Assembly (NCBI GenBank): GCA_004356105.1
Contig: SMYC01000315.1
Coordinates: forward strand, 1 to 38,491
From: Acidobacteriota bacterium
Lineage (GTDB): Bacteria > Acidobacteriota > Vicinamibacteria > Marinacidobacterales > SMYC01
DNA length: 38,491 bases
Reading direction: 5' to 3'
Shown here: positions 1 through 7,737 of the stretch, in pieces
Layout: every line of letters starts with the position of its first letter
How positions within the stretch are numbered: the first letter of the stretch is position 1
Made by a program: the position numbers and the translations under genes
The notes under the pieces: model-generated
Told to the model about the DNA's origin: nothing
What the model saw: the letters and a program-made list of their open reading frames with translations, nothing else
Databases searched by the model: none

Positions 1-582
1 GAGCTGGGCGACATCCGGCCGGTGGTCTTGGAAGTGGTGCGGAGTGGCGAGCAGCGTCTTTTGTTCCGTGAGCTGGTGGGTCGGCATCACTATCTTGGCC
101 ACGCGGTTCCCTTCGGCGCTCAACTGCGCTACCTGGTCTACGCATCGATGCCGGCGCAAGTGGTGGGCTGCGTGCAGTTGTCGAGTCCAGCGTGGAGGAT
201 GGCCGCACGAGATGGATGGATCGGCTGGGACGACGCCACGCGCAGGCGGAACCTGCAGCGAGTGGTCAACAACAGCCGCTTCCTGATCCTCCCCTGGGTG
301 CGGGTACAAAACCTCGCGAGCCGTGTGCTTTCCCTGGTGGCGCGCCAGCTTCCGGGTGACTGGCACAGCCGCTATGGCGTTGCGCCCTTGCTGCTGGAGA
401 CTTTGGTGGATCCGAGCCGGTATCGCGGCACCTGCTACCGGGCCGCGAACTGGATCGAGCTCGGGGTGACGACGGGGCGGGGGCGGATGGACCGTGAGCA
501 CCGTCGCCACGGCGCTTGCCCGAAAACGGTGCTGGTCTTGCCTCTGGTCAAGGACCCGCGCCGGATGTTGCGGGAGAGCTGA
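1..582 (+). CDS. DUF4338 (DruA-like) IS passenger protein, 5' end beyond window
   Basis: The frame is open from base 1, so the gene probably begins before the window; the first possible start inside is GTG at 22, giving 186 aa. The protein shows the features of the DUF4338 family, which databases often label 'Druantia anti-phage protein DruA': an early HYLGH motif, the stretch VVGCVQLSSPAWRMAARDGW, then NNSRFLILP and a CYRAANW block. Its stop lies 3 nt before the start of the transposase, so the two are one transcriptional unit. I infer that it is an accessory gene of the insertion sequence and not part of a defence locus; no other Druantia gene is nearby. Its biochemical role is unknown. The family call is firm; the role is inference. 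Confidence 0.8.
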   Translation, partial: ELGDIRPVVLEVVRSGEQRLLFRELVGRHHYLGHAVPFGAQLRYLVYASMPAQVVGCVQLSSPAWRMAARDGWIGWDDATRRRNLQRVVNNSRFLILPWVRVQNLASRVLSLVARQLPGDWHSRYGVAPLLLETLVDPSRYRGTCYRAANWIELGVTTGRGRMDREHRRHGACPKTVLVLPLVKDPRRMLRES

Positions 583-585
583 GAG

Positions 586-2121
586 ATGGCACTTCCTGCG
601 GCCGAACTGTGCAAGGATCTCTTCGGAATGGCGAGGGACGAGCTCGAGTCGATCATCGCGTTTCTGCGTTCTGGCGAAGCGGGGAAGATGAGCCACAGCG
701 ACGTGGAGAGGCTGGTACGCGAAAGGGGCCACGACCTTATGCGCAAGCTGTTCCAGGCCCATGTCGACTCGCGCGGTCCCGGCGAGGCGGCGGCGACAGT
801 CCGAGGTGCGGATGGCGTGGAGCGGGACCAGGAACGCTCCCACGAGCGCGGCCTGACCACGATCTTCGGCGAGATCCGTATCAAGCGTTTCGGTTACGGG
901 GCCGAAGGGGTAGATAGCCTGCATCCGCTGGACGCCGAGCTGAACCTTCCCCGCGAGCTGTACTCGTTCGAGCTGAGGCGGAGCGCGGCGGTAGAGGTGT
1001 CGAAGGGAGCGTTCGACGAGGCGGTGGCGAGCCTCGCCTGCCACACCGGAGCAGAGGTTCAAAAGCGCCAAGTGGAGGAGTTGGCGCGTCGGGCGGCAGA
1101 GGACTTCGACGCCTTCTATGGGCAGCGCGCTCCACCAGCAGGGGATCGCAGCGCCTCGGTGCTGGCGATCACGGCGGACGGCAAGGGCGTTGTGATGCTG
1201 CGCAAGGACCTGCGCGAAGCCACCAAGAAGGCTGCCGAGAAAGGCTCCCGGCGACTGGGCAAGCGGCTGACCAAGGGCGAGAAGCGGAACCGAAAACGGA
1301 TGGCCACGGTCGCAGCCGTCTATACAGTGGAGCCCTTCATGCGCCAGCCAGAAGACGTGATCCGTGTGCTGGCGCCCAGCGACGAGCGCGAGAAAGAGAA
1401 ACGGCCTCGGCCCCAAGATAAGCGTGTCTGGGCAAGCCTGGCCAAAGAGCCCGAGGAGGTTCTCGCAGAGGCGTTCGCCGAAGCTGAACGACGAGATCCC
1501 TCACACAGCAAGAGCTGGGTCGGCTTGGTCGATGGCAACGCTACCCAACTGAAGATCCTGCACAAGCTGGCTAGCCGGCACCGTGTCGAGCTCACCATCG
1601 TGCTCGACTTCATCCATGTTTGCGAATACGTGTGGAAGGCCTCGCTGGGCTTCTATGAGGAGACCGAGCCGGCCCGCCAAGTGTGGGTCCAAGAGCGACT
1701 GCTCCGCATCCTGCGCGGCGAGGCCACCCTGGTGGCCGCGGGGATGCGACGCAGTGCCACCCGACGAAAACTGAAGCCTGACAAACGGGAGAACGTGGAT
1801 CAGTGTGCTGACTACTTGCTCAATCACGTCCCGTATCTGCACTACCACGAATACCTCGCCGCCGGACTCCCGATCGCTACCGGCGTGATCGAAGGTGCCT
1901 GCCGCCACCTGGTGTCGGACCGCATGGACCTGACCGGAGCGCGTTGGTCCCTGGCTGGCGCCGAAGCCGTGCTGCGTCTTCGCGCTCTGCGCTCTAGCGG
2001 AGACTTCGATGAGTACTGGCACTTCCACGAGCAGCGCGAATACGAGCGCAATCACGCCTCACGCTACTCTAACGGCAAGGTCGTCCCGGTCAGGGGCCGC
2101 CACCTCAAGCGCGTCAAGTGA
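586..2121 (+). CDS. ISKra4-family transposase
   Basis: This 511-aa protein has the layout of ISKra4-type DDE transposases. An N-terminal helical region is followed by LTTIFGEIRIKRFGYG near residue 90. The catalytic core has an early Asp (AITADGKGVVMLR, about residue 200), a VGLVDGN..Q block near 310, the DFIHVCEYVWKA motif near 345, and a C-terminal ATGVIEGACRHLV / RMDLTGARW block that would carry the Glu. Length is normal and there is no frameshift, so it looks intact. The ATG at 586 follows the passenger stop by 3 nt, consistent with translational coupling. The left end of the element lies outside the window, so its inverted repeats cannot be paired. It sits just beyond the 3' end of the formimidoyltransferase gene, without visibly disrupting it. 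Confidence 0.9.
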   Translation: MALPAAELCKDLFGMARDELESIIAFLRSGEAGKMSHSDVERLVRERGHDLMRKLFQAHVDSRGPGEAAATVRGADGVERDQERSHERGLTTIFGEIRIKRFGYGAEGVDSLHPLDAELNLPRELYSFELRRSAAVEVSKGAFDEAVASLACHTGAEVQKRQVEELARRAAEDFDAFYGQRAPPAGDRSASVLAITADGKGVVMLRKDLREATKKAAEKGSRRLGKRLTKGEKRNRKRMATVAAVYTVEPFMRQPEDVIRVLAPSDEREKEKRPRPQDKRVWASLAKEPEEVLAEAFAEAERRDPSHSKSWVGLVDGNATQLKILHKLASRHRVELTIVLDFIHVCEYVWKASLGFYEETEPARQVWVQERLLRILRGEATLVAAGMRRSATRRKLKPDKRENVDQCADYLLNHVPYLHYHEYLAAGLPIATGVIEGACRHLVSDRMDLTGARWSLAGAEAVLRLRALRSSGDFDEYWHFHEQREYERNHASRYSNGKVVPVRGRHLKRVK

Positions 2122-2328
2122 GATGAGCCCCCACTGCCATGAGACACGCTCAGATCCGCCGTTCCAAAAGAGCCGCACCCCAATCTTATGACCTAGCCGA
2201 GTGCGCAGACGTGCTCGCGGCTGCAATTCACTCAGAAACACCAATCGGCGGGCAACGGAGAAACTTTAGGGTCGCTTTGCGGCACGCCGCAACGAAAAAA
2301 ATCAGGAACCCAAAGAGGGCAGCGGCTG
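2122..2328. other. Presumed IS right flank / intergenic region
   Basis: This stretch between the transposase stop and the end of the convergent formimidoyltransferase gene should contain the right end of the IS. I cannot fix the terminal repeat because the left end is missing. A perfect inverted repeat (TTGCGGC, 2-nt gap, GCCGCAA) lies at 2277-2292 and is followed by an A-run on the + strand. It has no T-run after it on either strand, so it is not a standard terminator. Confidence 0.4.
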
Positions 2329-4020
2329 CTAATTCGCGATTTGTCGGTTCACGATGGCGAGTATCTCTCGTTCGAGAGAAATGGCTTTCGTTTCGATCTC
2401 CTCGCCTTTGGCAAGCATGTCGTCCGCGAACTTTTTATCCTCGAGTCCCGCCGCGTTGGTCTTGATGTTGAGATAGGCTCCCAACACGGCCGTCCGGGCG
2501 CAGAGCGCGCCGACACCAGCATCGGAAGCGGAGCTCGGGTTACCGTTATCCGCCATCGCCTTGATCACTTCCATAGAATCGTAGGTGCTCTGCATCACCC
2601 TGAACGGAACGTCCATCGCGTATTTCGTCGCCTCCTCCATGGCGTGCTTTTTCTCCGCTTTCTGCGCTTCCGTATCTCTCGGCATGGCGAAGACGTCCAT
2701 GACCTTGTTGAAGGCTTGGGTGTCCTCGTCCACGAGGGCTAACAGCTCGTCGTGAAAACGTTTGCCTTTCTCGGCCCAGCTCGAGAACTCCTCCCATCGA
2801 TCGTCCCATCCCTTCTTGTGAGCTGAGAGATTCGCCACCATGGTCGCGAGCGCGGCGCCCAAGGCGCCCACCGCGGCGGAGATGGAACCACCTCCTGGTG
2901 CGGCAGATTCGCTGGCCGTCTCGTGAGTGAAATCTGCGAGCGTCATGTCAATCAATCGCTCTTCCGAGCGATCGGCCATGGCATATTCAATGATCTTCTC
3001 GTCCGGCTTGAAGGGATAGAGATCGCTCAATCCGAGCGACTTCACGGCGATCTTGATGAGCTCCGCGTCCGACACGCCGGTCGAGCGCTGCTGCTTTCTG
3101 AGAAAGAAGCGGCCCGCATCGAGCATCGCTTGAAGCGGGATGAGGCCAACAAGCTCGCTGCCGGTTACCCGAATGCCTCTCTGCCGCGCCTTCTCGCAGA
3201 CTTCGTCGAAGGCCACGTGAACCGGCGTCACACCGAGATGGGTGAGGTTCATCGAGATCTGCGCAATGCCGTACTCCTTGATGAACCAGCCGATGGCCTT
3301 GACACTCTTCAGGGACCCTGGATTCCAAACGTCCTCGCCCTTGTCGTCCTTGACGACGGGACCCGTTAGCGGGTTCCCCTCGCGTTTCTTGCGCCCTTTC
3401 TCGCGCACGTCGAAAGCGATGGCGTTGGCGCGCCGAGTGGAAGTCGTGTTCAGATTGACGTTATAGGCAACGAGAAAGTCGCGCGCTCCGACAGCCGTGG
3501 CCCCCGAGCTCGGGCTGAATGTAGCGGGACCGAAATCCGGCTTCCAATCCGGGCTCCCGAGCCTGTCCTCTAGCCCTTCGTACTCGCCTTCACGCACGAG
3601 AGCGAGGTTTCTTCGCCCTTGTGTTCGCGCCGCGTGCTCGTAGCAATAAATGGTAAGACCCACTTCATCTCCCAGCCGTCTAGCGAGCTCGTGGGCGTGC
3701 AGCACCGTCTCTTCCATGGTGATGTTGGCCACCGGGATCAAGGGACAGACGTCGATAGCGCCGAAGCGTGGGTGCTCACCGTGATGCTGCCTCATGTCGA
3801 TGAGCTCGGCCGCCTTTCTTGCCGCACGGACCGCCGCGGCGATCACTTCCTGCGGAGTCCCCACGAAGGTGACGACCGTTCTGTTCGTCGCCTTTCCCGG
3901 ATCGACATCAAGAAGCTTCACGCCCTCGACGCCTTCGATCTCCGACGTGATTTGTTGGATGACGGACATGTCGTTCCCTTCGCTGAAATTGGGAACGCAT
4001 TCGATGAGTTGCTGTTTCAT
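2329..4020 (-). CDS. ftcD: Bifunctional glutamate formimidoyltransferase / formimidotetrahydrofolate cyclodeaminase
   Basis: This cytosolic enzyme of histidine degradation moves the formimino group from formiminoglutamate to tetrahydrofolate and then releases ammonia to give methenyl-THF. The 563-aa product carries both activities, as in the animal enzyme (about 540 aa); many bacteria encode them separately. The transferase half starts with IECVPNFSEG near residue 6 and has the active-site region RQHHGEHPRFGAIDVCP near residue 80. The cyclodeaminase half starts around residue 360 and shows the glycine-rich APGGGSISAAVGALGAALA helix near 378 and the late SASDAGVGAL segment. The ATG at 4020 has an AGGA about 11 nt upstream. 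No other hut genes are visible. The gene is intact, unlike its upstream neighbours. Confidence 0.95.
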   Translation of the reverse strand: MKQQLIECVPNFSEGNDMSVIQQITSEIEGVEGVKLLDVDPGKATNRTVVTFVGTPQEVIAAAVRAARKAAELIDMRQHHGEHPRFGAIDVCPLIPVANITMEETVLHAHELARRLGDEVGLTIYCYEHAARTQGRRNLALVREGEYEGLEDRLGSPDWKPDFGPATFSPSSGATAVGARDFLVAYNVNLNTTSTRRANAIAFDVREKGRKKREGNPLTGPVVKDDKGEDVWNPGSLKSVKAIGWFIKEYGIAQISMNLTHLGVTPVHVAFDEVCEKARQRGIRVTGSELVGLIPLQAMLDAGRFFLRKQQRSTGVSDAELIKIAVKSLGLSDLYPFKPDEKIIEYAMADRSEERLIDMTLADFTHETASESAAPGGGSISAAVGALGAALATMVANLSAHKKGWDDRWEEFSSWAEKGKRFHDELLALVDEDTQAFNKVMDVFAMPRDTEAQKAEKKHAMEEATKYAMDVPFRVMQSTYDSMEVIKAMADNGNPSSASDAGVGALCARTAVLGAYLNIKTNAAGLEDKKFADDMLAKGEEIETKAISLEREILAIVNRQIAN

Positions 4021-4115
4021 TGCGGTAATGTCCTAGCTAGAGAGGGGGAGGAGCCGGGCGGCAGGTTGATGCCATGGGTCCGGTAGGATAGCACGCTAGG
4101 TGCCCGTGGTCCTCG

Positions 4116-5099
4116 TCAGCCCAGGTACTTCTCCAGCGAAACGATGAGCTCTTCGGCTCGATGCCTGAGTCTCTGCATCTCGTCACGGGTCCTCTCACCA
4201 GGAGTAAAGCGGGCCTCTTCGCACTTTCCCAGGACCGTAAGAAACTCCTTGCGCAGCCCCGGTGGAGTTTCGCGCTCTTCGAGTAGGGCATCGATACCCT
4301 CGTTGGTGAGACCCGAGGGACTCGCCGCCGTCTTGTCCCCGATGTAGCGGTAGAGGGCCACCGCAACCTCCTCGTAGAACTCTTTCGACGCTTCCTGCGC
4401 AAGCTTCCCCGCCCTCTCGAGGCTCCCGCCCGCTATGCCTCGGGCCCGTTGTCTCCGGAAAACGTGCCCATGGGTTCGCTCTTTCTCTTTTCGCCGGAGG
4501 TGAAAGACAAAGCCGAGGTTCCAAAGGATGGGGAGGACAAGGCTCAGGTAGAACAGGCTACTCCGGTAGTAGGGCGACGTGGCGACGCCGAGAGTCTCGG
4601 GGGGCTCTTTCAGAAAGCGAATGTCCTTGCCGAGGAGTTTCACGTCACCGCGGCGCGTGGCCACCGGCCCGATCCCAGCGGTGATGGCGGCACCTGCGAC
4701 CGAGAGCCTCAAAGGTCCCGCGGACGCCGTGAGGTAGCGCTTTTGTTTCGGGTCGAAGTAGCGGAAGCTCCAGGGCCCGATCTCCTTGAGCCCGCCGGCA
4801 TCGGGCACGAGAACGAACTCCCACAGCTTCGTACCGTAAAAGCCCGTGGAGCTAGCCCGGAGATTCTCCGAAGTACTCGGATCGAAGTGACGAAACCCAG
4901 GGAGGACCAAGAACCCCGGAGCCTTCACCGAGCGTAGGTTGCCTTGCCCTCGAACGGAAGCCCGGCCGCGATGCGGAGACGGTCCCATCGGGTCGCACGC
5001 GAAATAGATTGAAGCGCCAAGTCCGCTCCTCGAGGTTCCAAAATTGGCCATGGAGCGGGAGGAAGAGAACCCGACGGTCGAGGGTTTGGCCGTCTGCAT
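4116..5099 (-). pseudogene. BatD-like (oxygen tolerance) C-terminal fragment
   Basis: The downstream three quarters of this 327-aa frame match the end of BatD proteins: a GQGNL..VKAP..LPGFRHFDP segment, the IGPWSFRYFDP strand, a transmembrane segment (about SSLFYLSLVLPILWNLGFVF), and a cytoplasmic helical tail beginning near KEFYEEVAVALYRYIGDK. BatD is a membrane-anchored partner of the BatA/BatB VWA proteins and MoxR ATPases. Complete members are about 550-600 aa, so the N-terminal half is missing; the first 60 residues of this frame are out-of-frame translation of the neighbouring Ig-like fragment. No moxR or batA/B is in the window. I read it as a 5'-truncated remnant. A frameshift caused by assembly error would not explain the absent N-terminal sequence. 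Confidence 0.75.
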
Positions 5100-5260
5100 C
5101 CTTCACCGTGACCTCGAGCTTTGGCACTCTCACCAACCCGTAGCGTGAGTTCGGTCGGCTCGACCAAGAGCTCCGCGGGCTCACTCTGGATGGTCGCGGC
5201 TAGAAAAAGGGAATCCAATCGACGAATGACATCGGCGATTACCTCCGAAAGACGGAGCAT
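4962..5260 (-). pseudogene. Ig-like (Big_2-type) gene fragment with 1-nt frameshift
   Basis: The frame starting at 5260 reads EPTELTLRVGESAK, typical of the first strands of a bacterial Ig-like domain, and then becomes nonsense. The +1 frame from the same point reads LEVTVKDADGQTLDRRVLF and later RVRPDGTVSASRPG, the expected continuation. Removing one base from the T-run at 5120-5122 (AAA on the coding strand) restores a single reading frame. Beyond about 4962 the sequence joins the BatD fragment in a third frame. This is a decayed fusion of two unrelated gene pieces; the original function is unknown. Confidence 0.6.
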
Positions 5261-5310
5261 ATCGCAATTCGTAAGTGGGGTCGTCTGACGGGTCGAAAGA
5301 GCTCTCTCTG

Positions 5311-5934
5311 CTACTGTGGCCGACGGAGCGATTCGAGAGTTCCTGCCGCGCAGTTTCGCGGTTCGGAATCGGCGGAATCAGCTACAAATTCTTCGAGCGC
5401 AGGGATCGCCCTCCTGCCCACATCGCCCATTTGCACCAGTGCCTGTGAGGCGCAATAGATTTCGCTTCGAAGCTCTGGAACGTGAAAGACGTGAACGAAA
5501 GCCGGGATCGCATTTGCGTGTGGCTCCATTTGTGCCAGAGCCCTAACGGCCTCACCACGCAAATCTCCACAGTCGCCGTCCAGAACGATGCGCACCAAGT
5601 CGGGAACGGCTTCCCTTGCCGCCGTGCCCATCAAACCCAGCGAACGGAGTGCCTCTTCACGCCATCGTGTGCCCTCCGCCACGATCCGCAAGAGTGCAGG
5701 AACGGCGCTCTTGGCCAAAGGACCGATCATGCCCAAGGTGCCAACCGCGGCGCCGCGAATGTCTTCGTCCTGGTCGTCGAGCAGCGCCAGGAGCGCTGGC
5801 ACCAAAGTCGTGGCACGCGCGCTTACTCTCCCCAGTCGGCATTGGGCTTCATAGCGCGTTTTCGGGTCTCGCAGCCTAGGAAGTAGCTCGTCTATCTCGC
5901 TCTCGCTGACTTCGCCTCCCTCGTGTGGGGTCAA
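5311..5934 (-). CDS. HEAT-repeat protein
   Basis: The 207-aa frame is built from about five HEAT repeats of roughly 35 residues: LVPALLALLDDQDEDIRGAA, SAVPALLRIVAEGTRWREEA, EAVPDLVRIVLDGDCGDLRG, AIPAFVHVFHVPELRSE and AIPALEEFVAD, each followed by an A..LG/LMG helix. Such repeats make a curved helical scaffold for protein binding. There is no signal peptide and no catalytic domain. The only start that includes the first repeat is a TTG at 5934 with no clear ribosome binding site, so the gene may itself be cut at its 5' end like its neighbours. Identity of the fold is secure; function is unknown. Confidence 0.7.
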   Translation of the reverse strand: MTPHEGGEVSESEIDELLPRLRDPKTRYEAQCRLGRVSARATTLVPALLALLDDQDEDIRGAAVGTLGMIGPLAKSAVPALLRIVAEGTRWREEALRSLGLMGTAAREAVPDLVRIVLDGDCGDLRGEAVRALAQMEPHANAIPAFVHVFHVPELRSEIYCASQALVQMGDVGRRAIPALEEFVADSADSEPRNCAAGTLESLRRPQ

Positions 5935-5941
5935 GCATCGC

Positions 5942-6427
5942 GTGCTGGATCAGATCACCATCCACGCTGCCGACGGTCTCACGCTGATAGCTCTCGCTCC
6001 CACGTCGGCCGAAACCATGATGGAAATACAGACAATCTTGGACAGCGACCCCGACTTTCGGCGCGAACGTGAGCGGCTGGGACTCTCGACACTCCTCGGC
6101 TATGTTGCTCCGCGTGAGTGGAATGTCCCCGAGCTCGGATTGCGACGACCAGGCGAGCACCGGCATTCGGGGTTGGCGGAGCTTTTCCATCCCTCGACCC
6201 ATGGCAACTCTATCGAGCTCGACCAGCATCAACTGGTGGTTGCAGTGATGGAGCCCATCGTCATCGACACCACCACTCGAGCGGAGGGAAAGGAGCTGGT
6301 GATGAGGACCCTGGGCTACGTTCCCAAACTAAAGGTCGTCCTCGACCTCGGCAAGGGTTCTGTCACCAGTGTTTCCGACGAGCCCTACGAGAGTCAGTGG
6401 AAGGGCATCCCCGTGCCCATTTATTGA
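5942..6427 (+). CDS. Hypothetical protein
   Basis: A GTG-started frame of 161 aa with no domain I recognise. It has a plausible protein composition, with alternating hydrophobic segments (TIHAADGLTLIALAPTSAE; ELVMRTLGYVPKLKVVLDLG). The opposite-strand frame across the same bases is Arg/Ser-rich and reads as a shadow. It lies between a HEAT gene on the other strand and an amidohydrolase remnant. It could be a fragment of a longer gene, as are most ORFs in this stretch. No ribosome binding site stands out before 5942. Confidence 0.4.
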   Translation: MLDQITIHAADGLTLIALAPTSAETMMEIQTILDSDPDFRRERERLGLSTLLGYVAPREWNVPELGLRRPGEHRHSGLAELFHPSTHGNSIELDQHQLVVAVMEPIVIDTTTRAEGKELVMRTLGYVPKLKVVLDLGKGSVTSVSDEPYESQWKGIPVPIY

Positions 6428-6435
6428 GTCTGACA

Positions 6436-6927
6436 CTAGCGGACGCCGAGGATGGCCTTCCCCGGCATCTCGTCTTCAACGATCTGTGAGTTCTTGATGA
6501 CAAAGGTGCCGCCCACGAGGACATGCGCGATGCCCTGCGAAGGCGTGTCGCCCTTCGCATAGGTGGATCGATCGATGATGGTCTCAGGGTCGAAGAGCGT
6601 GAGGTGGGCATCCGCGCCGACTTGAACCCGGCCTTTCTTCTTCATCGCCGGCGCCGCGGTCTCCACCCGCTCTGCCGGCAACAGAGTCATTTTCCGCAGG
6701 GCGTCCATGAGGCTGAGCGCTTTTCGGTCTCGCGCGTAGTGGCCGAGCACGCGCGCGTAGGTACCCGCACCTCGTGGATAGGCTGGCCCGTAGAGGAACG
6801 GGATGCCGTCACTGGCCACGATGACGTCCGGCTGCGCGACGATCCATTCGTTCGTGGTCTCGTTCCGTCCGTGGATGATGACCCAACCGCCTTGTGCCCG
6901 GTATTTGGTATAGGAACTCCCGCCCAT
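6436..6927 (-). pseudogene. Amidohydrolase (N-acyl-D-amino-acid deacylase type), C-terminal fragment
   Basis: The 163-aa frame matches only the last third of D-aminoacylase-type amidohydrolases: PDVIVASDGIPFLYG (the late metal or substrate Asp region), YPRGAGTYARVLGHYARD, ALRKMTLLPAERVE, the ADAHLTLFDPETIIDRSTY segment and a final GIAHVLVGGTFVIKN strand. Full enzymes are about 480-560 aa and have the metal-binding HxH near the N-terminus; this part is gone. Recognisable sequence stops at about 6925, next to where a HicB-type remnant begins on the other strand. The gene therefore cannot make an active hydrolase. Recognition is strong; the deletion or rearrangement is inferred. Confidence 0.8.
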
Positions 6928-7217
6928 CGGCGAGTGATGTCGTAACCGACGCTTTCGTCACCCGATTCTCCAAACGGAAGACAATCCCCGCTCCCAGCTC
7001 CCTGGATGAAGTCATGGAGTTGCCCGAGGCGGCGGACACAGTCGTGTTGGTTGTGAACGTCGAAGGTAAGGCGCCCAAGGTCGTCCGGGTCAACGTGACA
7101 TTCACAGAGGGGGTGCTCGACGAGATCGACCGATTCGTGAAACGGCAGCGCACTTCGCGGTCGGCCTTCTTGGCAAATGCTGCCGCCGAGAAGATCAGGA
7201 GAGCGGCGACCGGCTAA
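6894..7217 (+). pseudogene. HicB-type antitoxin, C-terminal fragment
   Basis: From about residue 28 the 107-aa frame matches the end of long HicB-family antitoxins: KTIPAPSSLDEVM, then VVLVVNVEGKAPKVVRVNVT, then a ribbon-helix-helix block LDEIDRFVKRQRTSRSAFL. The N-terminal partial RNase-H-like half of HicB is absent. The first ~25 codons (GTG at 6894) run antisense over the amidohydrolase remnant and look like chance coding. No hicA toxin is visible upstream. I read it as a remnant whose 5' part was lost at the junction near 6930-6970. The DNA-binding part could still be translated, but nothing shows that it is. Confidence 0.65.
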
Positions 7218-7247
7218 ACGGCAGGTCCGGGGCTTGTGCGAGGAGTT

Positions 7248-7624
7248 CTATCGCCAGACGCCAGCGAGGTCGATCTCGACGGCGTCGAAAGGCTCAGCGC
7301 GGATGGCATCCGCCTCCGAGTAGACGGAGGAATCGCGGGCAAGCGTTCCCGACGCCACCCGGTGAGATCGGGTACGACGACGTCCTCTCCCAAATGGAGC
7401 TCAGGCTCGATGAGGATGCACCAACCGCCGGGACCACCGAGACCGTCGTCGAACGGGGGAGAGAGTCGCCCGGTCAGGCGGGTCGCCGCCATCGCGTGCC
7501 GCAGGCGGGGTCTTGGGCTCGCGTAGAGCTCCCCGCTCAGGATCTCCCCAACGAGATGATCGGGAAGAGCCACAAGGTCGGCATAAGTGGCGCGTTTGGG
7601 AACGCGCGCTCGCGTTTGGCTCAT
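7248..7624 (-). pseudogene. Uma2-family (DUF820) nuclease with internal deletion and frameshift
   Basis: The start is intact (ATG at 7624): RATYADLVALPDHLVGEIL, ASPRPRLRHAMAATRLTG, IEPELHLGEDVVVPDLTGWRRERLP, the usual first ~100 residues of Uma2 proteins. After PAIPP the frame goes wrong. In the next frame the family's C-terminal tail appears at once (YSEADAIRAEPFDAVEIDL, stop at 7248-7250). The intervening block of about 60 residues, which normally carries the EVLSPST and K..Y..GV..YWLVD parts of the PD-(D/E)XK-like core, is missing. Intact members are about 185-195 aa. This gene should be inactive. The deletion and frame change fall together near 7310-7330. Confidence 0.8.
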
Positions 7625-7656
7625 CTAATAGCCATTATAGCTGTCAATTTGCTGCA

Positions 7657-7685
7657 TTGAGAATTCGTGCTGGTTAATCAATAAT
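7657..7685 (+). promoter_or_regulatory. Sigma70-like promoter of the PQQ dehydrogenase gene
   Basis: A TTGAGA -35 box at 7657-7662 (5 of 6 matches) is 17 nt from an AATAAT -10 box at 7680-7685 (5 of 6). The dehydrogenase start is about 50 nt downstream. The spacing and position are those of a housekeeping promoter; no experimental start is known. Confidence 0.5.
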
Positions 7686-7737
7686 CGGGCCGTCTCCTCT
7701 GGAAGGAGAAGAGCCGATTTGTCGGGAGGGTAATCGT

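Noticed and set aside
1..582. Druantia anti-phage defence locus
   Set aside because: Only the DUF4338 gene is present and it is directly attached to an IS transposase; none of the other Druantia components, including the large helicase-like druE, is seen.
2277..2292. Inverted repeat as a terminator between the transposase and the formimidoyltransferase gene
   Set aside because: Loop of only 2-4 nt and no T-run after the hairpin on either strand; the A-run is on the wrong side for both genes.
7630..7645. TATAAT on the minus strand as a promoter for the Uma2 remnant
   Set aside because: The nearby TTGACA is only 2 nt away, and no -35 box lies at 16-18 nt.
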